In this document: positions 59,341-64,000 of the stretch, piece after piece
How the letters are laid out: each line of letters starts with the position of its first letter
Position numbering within the stretch: position 1 is the first letter of the stretch
Translations under genes and position numbers: made by a program
DNA from: Symbiotaphrina buchneri
Taxonomy: Eukaryota > Ascomycota > Symbiotaphrinales > Symbiotaphrinaceae
Reading direction: 5' to 3'
Length of the DNA stretch: 64,000 bases
NCBI GenBank assembly: GCA_001599915.1
Contig: BCIG01000019.1
Span: 601,463-665,462, forward strand
The notes under the pieces: generated by a model
What the model was told of the DNA's origin: nothing
Database searches by the model: none
Seen by the model: only the letters and a program-made list of their open reading frames with translations

Positions 59341-62337
59341 TCACCCATGCTCCCACCCCCTCCCCAACCAACCCCTCTCCAGCCCCTGCACATTCTCACC
59401 ACCAGGAAACTGCTGTCCCCCACCCATCAACCCATAAGCGCCCACATCCGCAAACCCTTGACCACCACTTCCATCCAAATGCCCAGGCGTCTCAAACACG
59501 CCCTGCCCACCCAGATTCATGTCGCCCGGCCACGCAAACAGCTCCGAATACGGCACCGCGGCAATCGTGTCCGCGGCCTGCGCGCTCATGGGGTCCCCGC
59601 TGCTGCCGACTAGCGGCGGCGCGAGCTGTGGTGGTGCGGTGTCGGAGGGGCCGTGTACGTGTGCGTGTGCGTTGAAGGCGCTGTAAGGCATGTTCACGAT
59701 GTCGAGTTGGGGAGTTGGAGGGTGGGGGTGCGAGCGGTGCATGTGTGGTTGAGGTTGGGCGTGGGAGTGCGAGCTGCGGTGGTGGTGGTGAGGAGGTTGT
59801 TGGTAGGCGGATTGGTGTGGGTCGAACGAGGCGTCGGCGTGGAAGCCTAGCGAGCCGAAGCCGGCGAAGGGTGGTGATGATAGTGGTGACTGTGTCCCGG
59901 AGAGGGCCATGGCGTGTATGTCGTCGTTGCGTGTGGTGATTGGAGCTGGGACGCTGGTGGTGGCGGTGGTGGTGGTGTGTTGCGGAGCGCATGGAGGAGA
60001 GGGAGCGGTTGGAGGTTGAGTCTCCACTGTGGGACGCGCTTGTTCCGTACCTTCGGCCTCCTTGATGTTGGAGTTGTGGGATTGGAGCCGCACTGTCAGT
60101 TGATCCCAGAGGATCTGAACGGAGTGGGTCAGTATGATGTGACGCTGGTGGGGTCTGAAGGGAGAGGGAGTATCCATACTTGAAGCGTGATAAAGCAGCG
60201 CTCGGCGCCGATATTCCTCCTCCTCAAGCTCCCAAGCCAGTCACGCCCTGTCTCCGCATCCTTTAGCACCTGTCTGACCATTCCAAGCTCCTTGCTTTCG
60301 CCAGCTTCACTCTCCTCCATCTTCTCCTTCCCTCGCCCTTGCCGGCCAGTTCTCCCGCATTCTCGCACAGACAAAACGTCAGGCTTGCGGTGGCTAGGAA
60401 GGTGGTATACACCGTCAACCAGGAGACACCATTAAGAAGTCCCTGACGCCGCATGTTCTCTGCGATGCGGATCACTTCTCGACTTACGTCGATGCATGCA
60501 AGGGCGCATTCCCGCCTGTAGCCGTCTAGATGCATCTCCGATGCTTGTGGGATGTAGTGTAGGAACGGCCGGTATAGCAGCATCTTGACATGCGCGAATG
60601 CCATTGAGAGTTGCACTTTGGCCCTATATCACGATCAGTTTCTGCTGGGTTACGTGCTTAAACAAGCGGGCAGACAACATACCGTAGATAAGTCTTGGGC
60701 CCGCGCGAAGCATGCTTCAGTTCCTCCGGCAGGCCTGTGGACCAGTCCCGTAGATCACCCTCGATCTCTTTGACCTTAGAGTGGCTCACAAAGTAGACGC
60801 CTATATTCCGACTCGCGCTCTGTTCAATACCCTTGACGGGGTACACATACTTGATGATCTTACTCAGGATCCTCAGCAAGCGAACATGCGCATTCGGAGC
60901 CGCCTGAATACTCGTCACGCCATCTTCTGCCTCAAGTATACCGTCTTTGGTGATCCGCTCATCGTCGACCTCCACCGGTAACTCTTGGTCGATATCCTCG
61001 TCGCTGATCATCTTCGGCAAGCCTAGTACCGTGCCTACGTACGTGTCCAGCCGCTGGATGACCCAGAACATGCGTTTGCGGACTTCGCGCTCGAGCGGGG
61101 AGAAGTTCTTGAACGCGGCGCGGTGCAGGCCCATGCGGACGGCGGAGGTGACGGCGATGCCGAGGTAGGAGTGGCAGGTTGAGAGGCGAGCGGACGATTG
61201 GAGGAAGAGGGTCATGGCGATGATGGTTTGGAGAGAGATTAGGTCCCGGATGTTGGTGATGTCGAGCATGCGTCGCGCGCAGACATAGTACCGCATGCTA
61301 GGTGCTCATCAGTCCAGAGTATTCACTAGAAGAGAAGTATGAGCCTGGCTTACCCTTGCAATATCGACCGCTGGCAAGCCTGCTTGTCGGCATCTGCCCC
61401 CGGGAAGAGGTAGCCCAGACCGAAAACGGCGTAGAGCAGGCACAGGAACCTGCTGTCCTCCGCTGTATAGTCGCCCGGCTCAATGCTATAGATGCGATCC
61501 ACCATCCCCTCGAATGTTGGCCGGTGAACGAACCGCATTAACGCACAGGCATCATCCAATGCGTTTCCGATCAACTCCATAGCATACGCCTTGCTCGGCA
61601 GCAGGCCCGTCGGCTCGAACTCCAGATCCCGCAACATCTTCTCCGGGCTCGGAGAGTCGAAGATCTGCAGGATCGCTTTGGCGATGGGCGGTGAATCCAG
61701 GTCCGCGTCGATACGCATGCTGTCGGAGCTATCCATTCGCTGGCGAGCGCGCTGCAGGAATGCAAGGCCGGAGGAATGGCCGTAGTACTCGGAGTTGCCG
61801 TCTTTGTCGACATCAAGCTCGCCGGTGGGTTGGATCATGTTCTCGAGAAGGTCCTCTGGCCCTCCGACCTGTGAAGGTGTAGTAGCTTCCCTCGTCGCGT
61901 CCCTCTCGCTGTTACCGCCATTGTTGCCTTCGACCTTGGCCTGGTACTCGTCTTCTGGAAGCGCGTTTCTCAGCAGCTTCTTCATGCGCTCGACCGTGTT
62001 CTCCAGGGCGATGATATACTGCGCCGGTGCATTCTGACGGTTAGACACGCGGTCGTATGTGCACTCTTTCCAGGCGGACCCAATCAGCTTCATCAGAGCG
62101 ATGGGTCGAAGGTGGTAATCACTCACCGTAACCGTAGTCCGCGCAATGAGCACATGGGCTCTTGCTGTCGCACTTGACCTTCTTCCTCTTGCACTGGTCG
62201 CACGCCCTGATCACCCGCTTCCGTTTCGGTCCACCACTGCGGCTTGGCTCCAACTGTTCGTTCTGGATGCTCGGTGATGCCGAGGGCGATATGGACTCGA
62301 AGTCATGCTGTGACGCGGCCTGCGCGCCGGCTCCCAT
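59341..62337 (-). CDS. Zn2Cys6 transcription factor with fungal_trans domain, probable cluster regulator; frame break in exon 4
   Basis: Exons are 62127-62337, 61354-62065, 60683-61297, 60180-60623 and 59341-60114, about 918 residues. The binuclear cluster ACDQCKRKKVKCDSKSPCAHC joins over the first splice to ECTYDR (C-x2-C-x6-C-x5-C-x2-C-x7-C), preceded by basic GGPKRKRVIR. The middle-homology region has DACALMRFVHRPTFEGMVDR, YLGIAVTSAVRMGLHR and REVRKRMFWVIQRLDTYVG, and exon 4 has KMLLYRPFLHY. The C-terminus is rich in His, Pro, Gln and Ser (activation-type). Exon 4 length does not keep frame: one base is missing, or a 38-nt GC-AG intron exists near 60310-60350. The upstream frame is open to 62469 without ATG, so an extra first exon is possible. 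It sits at the cluster edge. Confidence 0.85.
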
Positions 62338-63224
62338 CCCTGACGTTGCGCCGGAGATAGCCCCGACGTCCTCTAAACCTGCTTTCAGATGACGTGGAGA
62401 TCGAGGGTCGGGGTTGGAGGACCAGATCACGGTCGCTATAAGCTTATCTGATGGCAGATGGTCCTCCAATCAGGTGGGCTCCCGTCGGCTGGAGATGTCC
62501 AGAAGTGGACAGATAGCGATGCAGGATGTTAAATCCGGTCCTGTCCTCTCTCCCCTACTGGTGCCAAGTTGTGGGGATTCCAATATCCCCCTTTTGTCCC
62601 GCTAAGGAAGCTCCGAACTTAAAAAAGGCCCCGTCCACGCAGCTTCTTACCTCGGTATCGTTCTTCCACTCATCGATCGCAACGTTTCACCGCGGACTTT
62701 TTCTTCGCACTATCTGGATATAGAAGTCGGAGTCGAAGACGGAAAACACTTCGGTTTAGTCTCATTAGCTCTTAGGAGTCAGGAACTATAATCCTGCTCA
62801 CGCACCCCTCACACCTCCTGACGTCGTTCGTCAAACTCTGCAGGGTGTCGCACGCTCGATTCTGCATGCATATCCCGGAGCAGCTTTGCCGAGTAGTGTG
62901 CAGCGCTGCTGAAATGGTGGCGGTCATGTTGGCGTCCCAACCAGACCCAACTGGGCGCCGGATCGAGCGGAGTCCGCTCGAGCCGGATCATAGTGAGGTC
63001 CTTGCGGCCAATCACAGCGCGAGGCTAGGCGGCTAGATGTCTCCCAAGCCTTACTATCCCCTCGTCTGATTGATGTTGCCGATTAGCGCCGTTTGGATCT
63101 TGGCAAACGGTGGTACTTGTAATCAATGACGTACTACCAGATCTCCTACCTATTTTGTATGAGGTTTCCCCTACCCCATTTCTTCTCCTAAGTCACTCGA
63201 AAGCTCCACATTCCACCACCAAAA
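62338..63224. other. Intergenic between the regulator and the transposase remnant
   Basis: Upstream region of the regulator gene. No coding frame is supported. A hexamer-poor, mixed-composition stretch; no terminal inverted repeat for the downstream element was found by eye. Confidence 0.4.
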
Positions 63225-63785
63225 ATGCCGCCCAAAAAAGCTCCACTAAGCAAGCGTTCTTTTGAAGCCGTCTTGAACGATATTCCTGACCCTTCTACTG
63301 TCAACTTTGAGCCGTTGAATATCGTTCCTACACGAAAAGCTTCTACCTTGCTCCCCCCGGACGTTGATACGAGCGATCCGTACCAGTTATTCTCCCTGTT
63401 CTGGTCTGAAGAAGTCTGGTCTACGTTAGCTACCAACATCAACTGGTATGCTCGAAAAGAGAAGAAGAACAGACCTTTGCAGCAATGGCAGCGTCGTTGG
63501 TACGATATGACGTCTGCAGAGATCAAGCTCTTTGTAGGGACGTTAGTCTATATGGGGATCCATTCTGAACCGCAGATCCGTGATTATTGGAACAAGGAGT
63601 TGAAAAAGGGTCCTGTCCACCCTATGGGCCTTTAGATGTCCCAGAACCGGTAGGAACAGATCAAACACTATTTCTATGTGTCAGGACCGTTACAACGAGG
63701 AGAAACAGAAGAAGAAATTGTATACCCACCGGACGTGTTTGGCTCCCAAATTAGCGAAAACCCGGTATGGCGCGAAAAAAAAATT
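63225..63785 (+). mobile_element. Decayed piggyBac-type transposase fragment
   Basis: The frame from ATG 63225 includes DPYQLFSLFWSEEVWSTLAT, NINWYARK, WYDMTSAEIKLFVGTLVYMG and QIRDYWNKELKKGPVHP, matching the N-terminal part of the DDE_Tnp_1_7 (piggyBac) transposase domain. A TAG stops it at 63633-63635. Reading on in frame gives MSQNR, another TAG, then EQIKHYFYVSG and about 40 more codons to a TGA, which still fits the family (the MSxNRxEQI helix). The catalytic Asp triad region is absent; unrelated sequence begins near 63770. So this is a truncated element with at least two in-frame stops. No TTAA target duplication could be identified. Confidence 0.75.
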
Positions 63786-63946
63786 TGAAGTGCGATTTTT
63801 TGTATGTGATTTGCAACAAACATGCAAATTTTGGTGCGGCGCATATGCGTCCTATGGGGGCACGCGAGGGGACTTAGCCGTGGGAGAATGGGTTTCCGAA
63901 GCCAAAAATACACGGTGGCTGGGCGCAACCACCCCATGCGTGCTCA

Positions 63947-64000
63947 CCACCCCCTATGTACGTACCCACCCCATGGCAGCGCAACCCACCCCCTATGTAC
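63947..64000. repeat. Direct repeat of a CCACCCCCTATGTAC unit at 39-bp spacing
   Basis: The 15-mer occurs at 63947-63961 and again at 63986-64000, with related CCACCCCATG units at about 63930 and 63966. The array runs off the window edge, so it may be part of a longer satellite or the end of a transposon. Confidence 0.65.

Overview
The window looks like nuclear DNA of a filamentous ascomycete (Pezizomycotina, probably Eurotiomycetes-like). Genes carry several short spliceosomal introns (about 50-130 nt, GTRNGT...YAG), and the gene families are typical of these fungi: Zn2Cys6 regulators, a HET-domain gene, a fungal rhodopsin-domain membrane protein and DHA-type MFS transporters. Exon structures were read by eye from splice sites plus protein continuity. 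No expression data or database search was available.

Region A (1-27.7 kb) is gene-poor and partly decayed. It holds the 3' end of a Zn2Cys6 regulator, an F-box-like gene and broken fragments (GIY-YIG-like, Cys-rich). It also holds an acidic repeat protein, a DUF676 serine-esterase-like gene in five exons, a 908-residue Lys/Glu-rich protein whose start is probably upstream of its first ATG, a small LEA-like protein and a conserved 202-residue protein. A broken HET gene, a frame-disrupted short-chain dehydrogenase and a seven-exon rhodopsin-domain gene follow. The last 4 kb has no recognisable gene but carries an interstitial telomere-type repeat, (CCCTAA)3CCCT.

Region B (27.7-62.3 kb) is a dense block that reads as an aromatic-compound catabolic cluster. 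In order it has: a flavocytochrome b2-type 2-hydroxyacid dehydrogenase, a cytochrome P450, a vanillyl-alcohol-oxidase-type flavoenzyme, a C-terminally truncated phenol-hydroxylase-type FAD monooxygenase, a sugar-transporter-type MFS protein, two salicylate-hydroxylase-type FAD monooxygenases, a mitochondrial 2-oxodicarboxylate carrier, a homogentisate-1,2-dioxygenase homologue, a 3-carboxymuconate-cycloisomerase/adenylosuccinate-lyase-type enzyme, a mitochondrial thiolase, a CitE/HpcH lyase, the first exon only of a succinyl-CoA:3-oxoacid CoA-transferase, a second MFS transporter and a Zn2Cys6 regulator. A plausible logic is uptake, then side-chain and ring oxidation in the cytosol, ring opening by the dioxygenase, import of a dicarboxylate by the carrier, and lyase/CoA-transfer/thiolysis in mitochondria. 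The mix is unusual: a homogentisate-type dioxygenase without maleylacetoacetate isomerase or fumarylacetoacetase, next to beta-ketoadipate-type enzymes. A GTGGGGC motif, matching the CreA consensus SYGGRG, recurs upstream of most of these genes.

Region C (62.3-64 kb) holds a decayed piggyBac-type transposase and a short direct repeat at the window edge.
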